The notes: generated from the letters alone by a model not told the origin. Counted from the stretch's first letter, positions 1 to 6,220 are shown. The stretch is 22,489 nt of DNA from a virus (IMGVR_UViG_3300042006_000256:1-22489); one strand, 5' to 3'. Numbers and translations are program-made.

Positions 1-438
1 TGTCGGAGATTTATCCGACCCTTGCTCGGATTTTTTTCCGACCTTGCTCGGAGATTTATCCGAGGTAGATCGGATTTTTTTCCGACCTTTGTTTTTTGGT
101 GGGGTCGGATATTTTTCCGACCCATCAAGCTTCTGGTTCCACTCGATGGCCTTCTCGGTAAGGCGAAAAAGCGTGATGTTCGAAGTGCTGGAAAGCTCAA
201 TCAAACCGGCCTCTTCCAGGGCCTTCAGCATACGGTAAGCGGTGTCTGGCTTGTCGGTGAGCAGCGGCAGCTCATCAGTGATCTTGGCCTTGCTCAGCGC
301 GAAGAAGATCCCGTCATCAGTCTTGATTGGCTTGGCCCAGCTCGGGCAGCCGTAGACGAAAGCGAACAGCAGGGCCTGCTGAGAATTCAGCCCCCACTCC
401 AGCGCCTTCACCTGGTTAATCGTGACGGTGTACTGCAT
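1..438 (-). CDS. Phage replication protein, N-terminal part (cut by window edge)
   Basis: The minus-strand frame is open from an ATG at 438 to the window edge (146 codons, no stop), so the C-terminus is missing. The ATG lies one base after the stop of the antirepressor gene, with a GGGAAGG ribosome site inside that gene, so the two are probably translationally coupled. Residues 1 to about 100 look like a winged-helix DNA-binding domain (for example TAYRMLKALEEAGLIEL). After that comes a Lys/Ser/Pro-rich, probably disordered stretch encoded by five DNA palindromes. This layout, a DNA-binding N-terminus with origin iterons inside the gene, is that of lambda O-type replication initiators. Role inferred: binds the iterons and recruits the replicative helicase. 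The replisome-organiser role is an inference from position and layout, not from a catalytic motif. Confidence 0.75.
   Translation of the reverse strand, partial: MQYTVTINQVKALEWGLNSQQALLFAFVYGCPSWAKPIKTDDGIFFALSKAKITDELPLLTDKPDTAYRMLKALEEAGLIELSSTSNITLFRLTEKAIEWNQKLDGSEKYPTPPKNKGRKKIRSTSDKSPSKVGKKSEQGSDKSPT
3..120. repeat. Five palindromic iterons, candidate phage replication origin
   Basis: Five 16-bp inverted repeats of the form TCGGA-N6-TCCGA lie at 3-18, 26-41, 48-63, 70-85 and 105-120. The middle is A/T-only in all but one base. The starts are 23, 22, 22 and 35 bases apart, so four of the sites sit on about the same face of the helix. They lie inside the replication gene. Iterons within an initiator gene are the arrangement of the lambda origin. 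The protein frame differs between copies, which indicates that the DNA rather than the peptide is conserved. Confidence 0.75.
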
Positions 439-439
439 G

Positions 440-1291
440 TCAGGCCTTCCCGATCAATTTGGCCAACTCAAGGAAGCGATCCACGTACCAGTGAGGCTGC
501 GTCTCGCGGGGGCATTGAGGGCTGGTGAGGTTCTTGCCGTAGGCCATGCCCTTCTCGGTCACGGACCAGAAGTCCACCATTTCCTGCTTGGAGTTTTTGC
601 GCTGGAGGACCTTGAGGAAGCCGTGGGCCTCAAGAGCAAGGTTGAAGGCACGGGCGGTGCTGGCGATGGCGTGATCTTTGATCAGAGCGGTGATTGCCTT
701 GGTAGGCATCGAAGAGCCGCCAGCGGCATCGGGGGCGGCGTCCACCGCATAGCCGGGGAGGAACTTGGCGTCCAGGCCGTTGTTGGCGGCGATCTTGGCC
801 AGCATCACCATCTTGCTAGAGTTGGCGGGCTTCAACAGGCGGTCAAAGCACTCAAGAATGGCCAGCTCTCCGACGATTTTGGAGTTGTTCGGGCCTTGGG
901 CAGAAAAGGTGCCGGTCTTGCGGATGCTCGGCAGCACCTGCCCGACCACCCACTCTTCGAACTTCTCGGCGGCCGGCAGTTTGGACTTCATCACCAGTCG
1001 GTACAGGTCCCGCTCCGGGATGATGGTCATGAAACCACCACCCTGTTTCGGGGTAGTGGTCGCAGCCTTGCAATGACGGGACACGGCGTTCTCTGGCTTG
1101 GAGTAGCCCAGGGCGTCGGCGACGTCACGCGCGATAAACCACGGATCGCCGAGCCTGTCGGTGATGACCCGGATTGCGGCGCCGTCGAAGTCGAACGGAA
1201 TCACTGAGGAATTGCGCGCCACGTTTTCAGATTGCGAAAAACGTGGCGCGGGAATGTTGGGGCTATTGATCGATTCGGTGTGTTGGTGCAT
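440..1291 (-). CDS. BRO-N / KilAC-type phage antirepressor
   Basis: A 283-residue protein. Residues about 30-125 carry a BRO-N domain, seen as IRVITDRLGDPWFIARDVADAL, the GGFMTIIPERDLYRLVMKSKLPAAEKFEEWV block and the ending VLPSIRKTGTF. These are hallmarks of the Bro/Ant family of phage antirepressors. Residues about 140-283 form a second domain resembling the KilAC/antirepressor C-terminus. The ATG at 1291 is preceded by CTGGAG at a six-base spacing. It is the third gene of the leftward early operon and sits directly upstream of the replication gene. Family knowledge: such proteins bind DNA or the phage repressor and favour lytic growth. The exact target here cannot be read from sequence. 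Confidence 0.85.
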   Translation of the reverse strand: MHQHTESINSPNIPAPRFSQSENVARNSSVIPFDFDGAAIRVITDRLGDPWFIARDVADALGYSKPENAVSRHCKAATTTPKQGGGFMTIIPERDLYRLVMKSKLPAAEKFEEWVVGQVLPSIRKTGTFSAQGPNNSKIVGELAILECFDRLLKPANSSKMVMLAKIAANNGLDAKFLPGYAVDAAPDAAGGSSMPTKAITALIKDHAIASTARAFNLALEAHGFLKVLQRKNSKQEMVDFWSVTEKGMAYGKNLTSPQCPRETQPHWYVDRFLELAKLIGKA

Positions 1292-1323
1292 GATTCGCTC
1301 CAGATGTTTACCGCTGTAGAAGA

Positions 1324-1349
1324 AGCCACCCTCGTCCGGTGGCTTTTTT
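1324..1349 (+). terminator. Terminator-like hairpin between cII-like gene and antirepressor
   Basis: AGCCACC (1324-1330) pairs with GGTGGCT (1338-1344), followed on the plus strand by a run of six T. A 7-bp stem with a T-run is a standard intrinsic terminator, but it faces the plus strand. That is opposite to the operon it lies in. On the minus strand the hairpin is followed by TTCTTCT, which is weaker. Confidence 0.6.
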
Positions 1350-1360
1350 GTGTTTGAAAT

Positions 1361-1783
1361 TCAGGCAACCTTCACAGAGGCTTTCAGCTGAGCCAGGGCG
1401 CTCTCGGCGTGATCTATCTCACGCAGAATCCGGGCGCGCTCGACCTGATCAACTCGCCCATCAGCCATCGCCGCATGCGTCTCGACGGTAACTTCTGCAA
1501 ACTCCAGCGTTGCGCGCCCCAGTGCGTCATGAATGTCGATAGCCATAGGCTGGTCGGTCTTAATGATCGAATAACCGAACTCGCCAGCCAGCGCCGCCAA
1601 TGGACGCATGTCCTCGGTATGCAGCAGCAGGGAGTACAGGTGCTTTACGTTGAACCAGGCGCCGTCGTAATTCGCGTTGGCGCGCTGGAGCAGGCTCACC
1701 GGCGGCATGCTCATCAACGTTGCGAGATTCTTGGTGTTCGCCTCTTCGACGGAGGTATCACAAGCCCTCAGAAAATCCTGCAT
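1361..1783 (-). CDS. CII-like phage regulatory protein
   Basis: A 140-residue protein starting MQDFLRACDTS. The ATG at 1783 was chosen because GAGG lies eight bases upstream, while the longer frame from 1837 has no clear ribosome site. The N-terminal half (LATLMSMPPVSLLQRANANY) looks like a helix-turn-helix followed by a short strand region. The C-terminal half is helical and charged. Length, layout and position directly after cro match the phage regulatory CII family common in Pseudomonas prophages. Family role: transcription activator or regulator of the lysis-lysogeny choice. I inferred membership from overall look and position, with no single diagnostic motif. It ends 70 bases before the antirepressor start, with a hairpin between. 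Confidence 0.6.
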   Translation of the reverse strand: MQDFLRACDTSVEEANTKNLATLMSMPPVSLLQRANANYDGAWFNVKHLYSLLLHTEDMRPLAALAGEFGYSIIKTDQPMAIDIHDALGRATLEFAEVTVETHAAMADGRVDQVERARILREIDHAESALAQLKASVKVA

Positions 1784-1865
1784 ACCTAAAACCTCGAAAT
1801 TCTTTACGTGGCGCCCTGCAGGTGCAGAGGCGATCATTTACTCAATGGAACGGCGGACAGGGATG

Positions 1866-2078
1866 TCATGCGGCGGATCGGGATCCCTTCTGGGGCATGC
1901 ACAGCTCACGCGCAGTGATCTTTCCACCGGTCAACTCTTCAGCCTTGAAAGCTTTTTCTGCACGCATCGGGTGAATCCCGGCGACCCAGTACGAAACTGC
2001 TGCTTGGGATACGTCGAGCGCTGAAGCGGTTTTGGTTTGCCCGCCGAAGAAGTCGACGAGCCTTTCGATAGGGGTCAT
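1866..2078 (-). CDS. cro: Cro-like repressor (YdaS/P22-Cro type)
   Basis: A 70-residue protein whose residues 14-34 (QTKTASALDVSQAAVSYWVAG) form a helix-turn-helix with recognition helix SQAAVSYW. Size and fold match the small Cro/YdaS repressors. The ATG at 2078 has a strong AGGAGGG site at 2086-2092, seven bases upstream. It is the first gene of the leftward early operon and diverges from cI across three operators, the classical position of cro. Expected role: repress cI and its own promoter during lytic growth. The overall helical layout fits P22 Cro better than lambda Cro. Confidence 0.85.
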   Translation of the reverse strand: MTPIERLVDFFGGQTKTASALDVSQAAVSYWVAGIHPMRAEKAFKAEELTGGKITARELCMPQKGSRSAA

Positions 2079-2093
2079 ATGAGAGCCCTCCTG

Positions 2094-2154
2094 ATAAGCC
2101 TGCTTATATCGTAGGTAGAAGCAGGCTTATTTGCAAGCCAATAAGGAAACTTAT
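2094..2154. promoter_or_regulatory. Three-operator immunity region between cro and cI
   Basis: Three 14-bp sites are centred 23 and 24 bases apart: ATAAGCCTGCTTAT (2094-2107, perfect dyad), AGAAGCAGGCTTAT (2117-2130, one outer mismatch) and ATAAGGAAACTTAT (2141-2154, weaker core). Three evenly spaced operators between divergent repressor genes match lambda OR. The first covers the start of the cro transcript, the second lies in the cro promoter spacer, and the third is next to the cI start. The same motif returns at 7817-7855. Confidence 0.85.
2108..2136 (-). promoter_or_regulatory. PR-like promoter for cro operon
   Basis: On the minus strand, TTGCAA (2136-2131) and TACGAT (2113-2108) are separated by 17 bases, a good sigma70 promoter. 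Transcription should start near 2101, about 23 bases before the cro ATG. The middle operator fills the spacer and the first operator covers the start point, so repressor binding would block it. Confidence 0.75.
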
Positions 2155-2157
2155 AAA
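2152..2157 (+). promoter_or_regulatory. Candidate -10 of the cI maintenance promoter
   Basis: TATAAA at 2152-2157 lies just upstream of the cI ATG codons at 2161 and 2167. No good -35 sits at normal spacing (TTGCAA at 2131 is only 15 bases away), as expected for a promoter helped by bound repressor. A start near 2163 would leave almost no leader, as for the leaderless lambda cI message from PRM. Confidence 0.45.
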
Positions 2158-2166
2158 TTCATGTGC

Positions 2167-2829
2167 ATGAGCACACTTGCAGAACGACTAAAAGAAGCGC
2201 GGAAACACGCGAAACTGACCCAGGCAAAACTGGCGACGGTTTCCGGTGTTGAGCAGCCCCTGATCTCCCAGCTGGAGACAGGCAAGAACCTTCAAAGCGC
2301 ACACCTTCCAAAATTCGCCCACATATGCGGCGTGAGTGCTATTTGGCTGTCGGACGATATTGGGCCCATGGTCATTGACTCAAAAAAGGAAGAGTCGAAC
2401 GTATCGCTGGCTGCCCAGAATCCTCAGAGCTTCCGCTATCCAGTGATCAGCTGGGTTTCCGCCGGATCTTGGGCCGAGGCCGTAGAGCCCTACCCTGTTG
2501 GTATATCGGATCGCTACGAGTTTTCCGAATACAACTCGAAAGGCCCGGCGTTCTGGCTGACAGTTAAAGGCGACTCGATGACAGCGCCCGCCGGCCAGAG
2601 CATCACTGAAGGTACTCTGATCCTAGTGGACACTGAGGCCGAAGTCGCCCCAGGCAAGCTGGTGGTAGCCAAGCTGCCAGACAGCAACGAAGCGACGTTC
2701 AAGAAGCTGGTCAGCGATGGCGGCCGGCTGTTCCTGAAACCGCTGAACCCGAGCTACCCAATCGAGGCCGTCGACGAGAACTGCCGGATCGTGGGCGTGG
2801 TGGTCCAGGCGCTGCAGAAGTTTTACTGA
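2167..2829 (+). CDS. cI: CI-type phage repressor (HTH + S24 self-cleaving peptidase)
   Basis: A 220-residue protein. Residues about 5-60 form an XRE-type helix-turn-helix (LTQAKLATVSGVEQPLISQLETGK). Residues 92-220 form a LexA/S24 peptidase domain. The probable cleavage bond is Ala99-Gly100 in VSAGSW, the nucleophile Ser137 in VKGDSM, and the general base Lys169 in VVAKLP. It should therefore self-cleave when RecA is activated, releasing the prophage. The ATG at 2167 gives the normal N-terminus MSTLAERLKEAR. ATG 2161 is in frame and possible. The in-frame TTG at 2131 falls inside the operators and was rejected. It probably binds the ATAAGC dyads at 2094-2154 and 7817-7855. Confidence 0.92.
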   Translation: MSTLAERLKEARKHAKLTQAKLATVSGVEQPLISQLETGKNLQSAHLPKFAHICGVSAIWLSDDIGPMVIDSKKEESNVSLAAQNPQSFRYPVISWVSAGSWAEAVEPYPVGISDRYEFSEYNSKGPAFWLTVKGDSMTAPAGQSITEGTLILVDTEAEVAPGKLVVAKLPDSNEATFKKLVSDGGRLFLKPLNPSYPIEAVDENCRIVGVVVQALQKFY

Positions 2830-3071
2830 TGCCATCCGCCCTTGGAAAACCTTCGACCTCATGGCGAGAGCAGAGCTTCTGGAGCAAAGTCGGGATCATT
2901 GCTTGCCTCGCTTTCCTCATGATGATCCCCGGCTATTCCGACGCAGCTGGTCTTAGCTGGGGCTCATCAGGCCGTAAGCGGGTCTTCAGCCCTGGCTTCG
3001 TTGTGCTCTGCACCATCGTGGCTGTCGTTGAGCTGATAGCGCTGAACCACTTCTATGGCGCGAGCGAATGA
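2829..3071 (+). CDS. Small two-segment membrane protein downstream of cI
   Basis: An 80-residue protein with two hydrophobic segments, about residues 20-36 (SKVGIIACLAFLMMIPG) and 55-72 (FVVLCTIVAVVELIALNH), so probably an inner-membrane hairpin. Its ATG overlaps the cI stop by one base (TGATG). It is therefore co-transcribed and coupled with the repressor and expressed in the lysogen. No family was recognised. Small membrane proteins expressed with a repressor are often superinfection-exclusion factors, but nothing in the residues proves this here. Confidence 0.65.
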   Translation: MPSALGKPSTSWREQSFWSKVGIIACLAFLMMIPGYSDAAGLSWGSSGRKRVFSPGFVVLCTIVAVVELIALNHFYGASE

Positions 3072-3158
3072 GGTGAAGGCGGGAAGGATTTTGAGGCAGA
3101 AAATGGAGTAGCTTGTTTGTAAATTTATTTGCGAAAACGGACGAATGTGCGCATTTTG

Positions 3159-3196
3159 CCACTGACAGTGGATGCCAGACACACCATAATTCGAAT
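3159..3196. promoter_or_regulatory. Possible operator upstream of the HTH-ImmA gene
   Basis: A perfect 13-bp dyad CCACTGACAGTGG lies at 3159-3171, and an ATTCGAAT dyad lies about 20 bases further on, within 60 bases of the gene start. HTH-ImmA pairs usually regulate themselves, so these are candidate operators. I could not place a convincing -35/-10 pair in the 148-base gap. Confidence 0.35.
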
Positions 3197-3219
3197 GGAC
3201 ACTCGATGATAAAGATATT

Positions 3220-4350
3220 ATGGACACGCTAAACATTTCGCCAGCCCTGCTAGATTGGGCCGCCAGCCAGATTGGCAAGTCCCTTGAGGATCTTGCTTCT
3301 CTGGTCGTGTCCGGAAAAGGAATTGATAGGTTTGTGGTTGGAGAGCTCACTGTTCGCCAGCTAGAAAAGGTTGCCAAAGTCACCCATACCCCCTTTGGCT
3401 ACCTGCTGCTCGACACGCCTCCAAGCATTGCCAAGCCACGACTACCCGACATGAGACAAGTCGTTTCTCCCGATCCTTTGGGTCCGGACTTCTTCGAGGT
3501 TCTAGACGACGTAATTGCGAAACAGAACTGGTATCTTGATTATCTACATGATATCGGTGCAGACCCGCTGCCTTTTATTGGTAAATACAGCACTTCTGAT
3601 GACCCCTGCTTAGTGGCAAAGCACATCACGGAAACTGCAGGTATTGACTTCGCTTTAAAAAAATCTTGCGCAAACCAATCCGAGTACTTCCGAGCGTTAT
3701 CTGAAAGTTTTGAATCCATTGGAATACTTGTCTTTAAAAACAGTATTGTGAAGAGCAACTCTAGGCGGGGGCTTTCCGTATCCGAGTTCCGTGGGTTTGC
3801 CATATGTGATGAGTACGCACCCGCGGTGTTCATTAATGGTAAAGATGCTGAAGCGGCATGGATTTTTACCTTAGCTCATGAAGTTGCTCACCTCTGGATA
3901 GGTGAGAGCGGGGTTTCTGACATACCCTCTCCAAAAGATTTCAGGCCTGGAAAAAATGTCGAGTCTTTTTGCAATAGCGTCGCAGCAGAAATGCTCGTCC
4001 CAAAAGATGAGTTCCTCTCTCTATGGGCTGGAAGCGAAATTGAGGCTATTGACCGTGCAAGCAGACACTTCAAGGTCAGCAAGCTAGTCGTAGGACGTCG
4101 CGCGTTTGAGCTAGGTAAGATTTCTAGGTCCGCTTACTCCCAGCTTTACGCATTGAGCTACAAGTCCGGCGGTTCTGGAGGAAATCCATATGCAACCATT
4201 CCGGTTAGAAATAGCAAAAAGGTTACCAATGCGTTAGTCAAAAGCGCCATGGAGGGAAGCATTTTGATTCGTGACGCCGCAAGGCTTCTGAACATTACGC
4301 CAGACACAGTCACGAACCTTTACAAGAAGAACATTCGCGCCTATGCATAA
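3220..4350 (+). CDS. HTH-ImmA/IrrE metallopeptidase (antitoxin-like)
   Basis: A 376-residue protein. Residues about 5-65 are a helix-turn-helix-like N-terminus. Residues about 150-270 are an ImmA/IrrE zinc peptidase with HEVAH at 220-224 as the zinc site and the FCNSVAAEMLVP block at 250-261, whose Glu257 is the likely third ligand. Residues about 330-376 (VKSAMEGSILIRDAARLLNIT) look like a second helix-turn-helix. In the known pairing, such proteins partner a DUF4411 PIN-like protein as antitoxin and regulator, and the next gene is exactly that, overlapping by eight bases. The A+T content is higher than in the flanking phage genes, suggesting later acquisition. Expressed on the same strand as cI, so probably active in the lysogen. 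Confidence 0.85.
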   Translation: MDTLNISPALLDWAASQIGKSLEDLASLVVSGKGIDRFVVGELTVRQLEKVAKVTHTPFGYLLLDTPPSIAKPRLPDMRQVVSPDPLGPDFFEVLDDVIAKQNWYLDYLHDIGADPLPFIGKYSTSDDPCLVAKHITETAGIDFALKKSCANQSEYFRALSESFESIGILVFKNSIVKSNSRRGLSVSEFRGFAICDEYAPAVFINGKDAEAAWIFTLAHEVAHLWIGESGVSDIPSPKDFRPGKNVESFCNSVAAEMLVPKDEFLSLWAGSEIEAIDRASRHFKVSKLVVGRRAFELGKISRSAYSQLYALSYKSGGSGGNPYATIPVRNSKKVTNALVKSAMEGSILIRDAARLLNITPDTVTNLYKKNIRAYA

Positions 4351-4870
4351 GTATCTAGTTGACTCGAACATATTCTTGCAAGCGAAGAACTTTCACTACC
4401 GGTTCGAGTTTTGCAGTCACTTTTGGAGCTGGATAAAGCAAGCCCATAATGACGGGATGCTCTGCTCCATACAGAAAGTAAAAAAAGAGCTGAGCCGCGG
4501 ACAGGATGGTGATCCTGTTAAAGAATGGTTGAATGAGTTGCCTGAAAGCTTTTTCCTACCTGACGATACCGATGCGAAGGTGATATTAAGATACAGGGAG
4601 GTTATGCAATGGACAGCCAGCAGCACACACTTCAAAGACGCTGCAAAAAAAGAATTTGCAAGAAGCGATATAGCAGATGCCTTTTTGATAGCTGTAGCTA
4701 TGGCTTACGGGTATGAAATAATCACCCACGAACTAAGCAACCCGGACCGAAAGAATAAAATTCAGATTCCCGATGCGGCATTGCATTTTGGTATTAAAAC
4801 ACATTTTGTTTATGACGTTCTTAGTGATAACTCAAACAAAGATTTCTGCTTCGCTCGGAAGGCTTTGTAG
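4343..4870 (+). CDS. DUF4411 PIN-like protein (toxin-like)
   Basis: A 175-residue protein opening with KYLVDSNIFLQ, the first acidic residue (Asp7) of a PIN-type nuclease. Glu49 in KKEL and Asp109/Asp112 in RSDIADAFLIAVA follow, and YEIITHE completes the usual DUF4411 pattern. These positions match the metal-binding acids of PIN RNases, so RNA cleavage is the likely activity. It overlaps the HTH-ImmA gene by eight bases and is followed by a terminator, making a closed two-gene unit. It is A+T-rich like its partner. Such pairs are treated as toxin-antitoxin or phage-exclusion modules, but the target RNA is unknown. Confidence 0.8.
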   Translation: MHKYLVDSNIFLQAKNFHYRFEFCSHFWSWIKQAHNDGMLCSIQKVKKELSRGQDGDPVKEWLNELPESFFLPDDTDAKVILRYREVMQWTASSTHFKDAAKKEFARSDIADAFLIAVAMAYGYEIITHELSNPDRKNKIQIPDAALHFGIKTHFVYDVLSDNSNKDFCFARKAL

Positions 4871-4891
4871 TAAGCCGTCTTAAAGATTTAC

Positions 4892-4916
4892 GCCCGGCCC
4901 AGCGCCGGGCTTCTTG
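4892..4916 (+). terminator. Intrinsic terminator after the HTH-ImmA/DUF4411 pair
   Basis: GCCCGGC (4892-4898) pairs with GCCGGGC (4904-4910) and is followed by TTCTTG, a short U-rich tail. The hairpin lies 21 bases after the DUF4411 stop. It is the first copy of a 30-bp repeat (see 5377-5406). Confidence 0.7.
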
Positions 4917-4932
4917 TATCTATGCCCTGGGC

Positions 4933-4941
4933 TGATAAAAT
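4933..4941 (+). promoter_or_regulatory. Extended -10 promoter for the 4971 gene
   Basis: TGATAAAAT is a TG-N-TANNNT extended -10. No good -35 is visible. The expected start is near 4948, about 23 bases before the ATG. The same promoter style recurs upstream of several neighbouring genes. Confidence 0.5.
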
Positions 4942-4970
4942 CTGTGCCCCCCTCGAATGGACTTGTTTTC

Positions 4971-5315
4971 ATGCGCCTATCCTCAATGCCACTGGCCTTC
5001 TGCGCCATCTTCACCTGCACTTTCTTAACAGCCCAAGCCGACACCAAAAAAGAAAGAGACATCCACTGCGCGGCCTACTACGAAGTGCTTTCAGTAGCTG
5101 GTGACCAGCCAGACATAAGCCGCAGTCAGTCCTCAAGAGCCTCCTATGTACTATTGGTGCACGCTGGCTACACCCCGCAGGCCCAGGAAGAAGTTGCGCA
5201 AAAAATGGTGGAATTACACAAAGAGACACCAGGGCCGATGACGCCAGCTAGTACTGCCAAGCTGCGTGAAAAATACGACGCCGAATGCAAAGTCCTTCTG
5301 AAGGCCGCCTTGTGA
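4971..5315 (+). CDS. Small secreted protein of unknown function
   Basis: A 114-residue protein. The ATG at 4971 was chosen because it begins a clean signal peptide (hydrophobic core PLAFCAIFTCTFLT, likely cleavage after TAQA) and lies at a sensible distance from the upstream -10; the frame itself is open further upstream. The mature part of about 90 residues is polar and helical, with two cysteines (in DIHCAAYY and DAECKVLL) that could form a disulfide in the periplasm. No family was recognised. It stands alone between a terminator and the next promoter, typical of a cargo gene expressed from the lysogen. Confidence 0.7.
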   Translation: MRLSSMPLAFCAIFTCTFLTAQADTKKERDIHCAAYYEVLSVAGDQPDISRSQSSRASYVLLVHAGYTPQAQEEVAQKMVELHKETPGPMTPASTAKLREKYDAECKVLLKAAL

Positions 5316-5376
5316 ATATCCTGGTGCTTGTGAGAGCCGATTCCCTGGCGGTAGCAGCATAAGCAGCCATCATCGA

Positions 5377-5406
5377 GCCCGGCCCAGCGCAGGGCTTCTT
5401 GTATCT
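5377..5406 (+). repeat. Second copy of a 30-bp terminator-like repeat
   Basis: This 30-bp stretch equals 4892-4921 except at one position (A for C at the 15th base). Both follow a gene and precede a promoter. The mismatch weakens the hairpin here to GCCC-GGGC plus flanks. Repeats at cassette borders could assist recombination between cargo genes. Confidence 0.7.
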
Positions 5407-5422
5407 GGTGATCCCCCTACCC

Positions 5423-5431
5423 TGCTATCGT
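5423..5431 (+). promoter_or_regulatory. Extended -10 promoter for the first DUF2388-type gene
   Basis: TGCTATCGT has the TG-N-TANNNT form. The expected start is near 5438, about 27 bases before the ATG at 5465. No -35 is seen at normal spacing. Confidence 0.5.
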
Positions 5432-5464
5432 GGCGCCCTCTGATCGCAATGGAAGCTTCGAAGA

Positions 5465-5791
5465 ATGGACTCATGGAAAACACTGGCGATAGCCCTATTG
5501 GCATCGGTCAGCACGCAGGCCGTATCAGGTGAAGGCGCCAATCCTACCGCTGCCGCGATATTTCTCACAATTTGCGCGCCGACACTTTTAATTGGGGCTA
5601 CCACGTCCCTCACGACCGAGCCGCCAAAGGTTTTCAAATCGGCGAAGACCGACGCTCTGGCGTTCATTGGTTCGGATGGTCTGATCCGTGGCGCACAGTT
5701 TGAGCAAGCATCCCGGCACTATCGTTCGGCCTACACGTCGCCTCCTATGTCCGACATGCAGCTGGCACAGGCGATAGCAGTCTCTTTCTGA
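5465..5791 (+). CDS. DUF2388-type periplasmic protein, copy 1
   Basis: A 108-residue protein with a signal peptide (LAIALLASVSTQAVSG, cleavage near residue 22). Residues about 60-108 carry KTDALAFIGSDGLIRGAQFEQA, which resembles DUF2388 (TIGR02448), a Pseudomonas-specific paralogous family with the pattern DDAxxFVASDGxIRGAxLE. The function of the family is unknown. Location is periplasmic by signal peptide. The next gene is a clear paralogue: both start with WK(T/A)LA, share the SDGxIRGAQFEQA core and end in Ser-Phe. The sequence upstream of the ATG (AATGGAAGC followed by CGAA) is also shared, so the duplication included the leader. Confidence 0.75.
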   Translation: MDSWKTLAIALLASVSTQAVSGEGANPTAAAIFLTICAPTLLIGATTSLTTEPPKVFKSAKTDALAFIGSDGLIRGAQFEQASRHYRSAYTSPPMSDMQLAQAIAVSF

Positions 5792-5849
5792 TGTCGACCC
5801 CCACTACCCGCCGTGCCGGTCTCACCGTCTCCACCGCAGGTACCGGCTC

Positions 5850-5858
5850 TGCTAGAGT
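5850..5858 (+). promoter_or_regulatory. Extended -10 promoter for the second DUF2388-type gene
   Basis: TGCTAGAGT has the TG-N-TANNNT form. The expected start is near 5865, about 29 bases before the ATG at 5894. The same 14 bases TGCTAGAGTGGCTC occur on the minus strand at 18613-18600, before the membrane coiled-coil gene. Confidence 0.55.
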
Positions 5859-5893
5859 GGCTCCGTACTTTAAACGCAATGGAAGCGCCACGA

Positions 5894-6220
5894 ATGAACT
5901 CATGGAAGGCTCTGGCGGCAGTCATTACATTATTGATCAGTGTTGACGCAATGGCGTGGTATGTCGAAAATCCAGTAGAGCGTGCGCGTACCGTCACCAC
6001 GTTGCTTCCGACAATGGTCCTCGGCGCATCAACGGCATTTACAGTTGATGGCACGGCAATAATGAAAAAAGCGAAGAGCGATGCTCTAGCATTCATTGGT
6101 TCAGATGGAGAGATTCGTGGCGCCCAGTTTGAACAGGCAGTACGCTTTTATCACACGACCTACGTGCCGCCACTAATGACTGACCAGCAACTCGCCCTGA
6201 CAATCGCTAGTTCATTTTGA
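5894..6220 (+). CDS. DUF2388-type periplasmic protein, copy 2
   Basis: A 108-residue protein, exactly the length of its upstream paralogue. The ATG at 5894 aligns with the first copy and starts a signal peptide (ALAAVITLLISVDAMA, cleavage near residue 21). The frame is open upstream, but that part runs through the promoter. The conserved core is KSDALAFIGSDGEIRGAQFE, followed by QA-R-Y and a P-M-D-Q-LA-IA-SF ending. The N-terminal halves of the two copies have diverged while the C-terminal 50 residues stay alike, which points to the C-terminal part as the functional module. Unknown function, probably periplasmic. Confidence 0.75.
   Translation: MNSWKALAAVITLLISVDAMAWYVENPVERARTVTTLLPTMVLGASTAFTVDGTAIMKKAKSDALAFIGSDGEIRGAQFEQAVRFYHTTYVPPLMTDQQLALTIASSF

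Noticed and set aside
1-120. CRISPR-like repeat array at the left edge
   Set aside because: The units are short palindromes with six- to seven-base gaps inside a coding region, not repeats separated by spacers.
422-1207. Long plus-strand frame of 261 codons
   Set aside because: It is antisense to the antirepressor gene, which has clear BRO-N motifs and a ribosome site; the plus frame has none.
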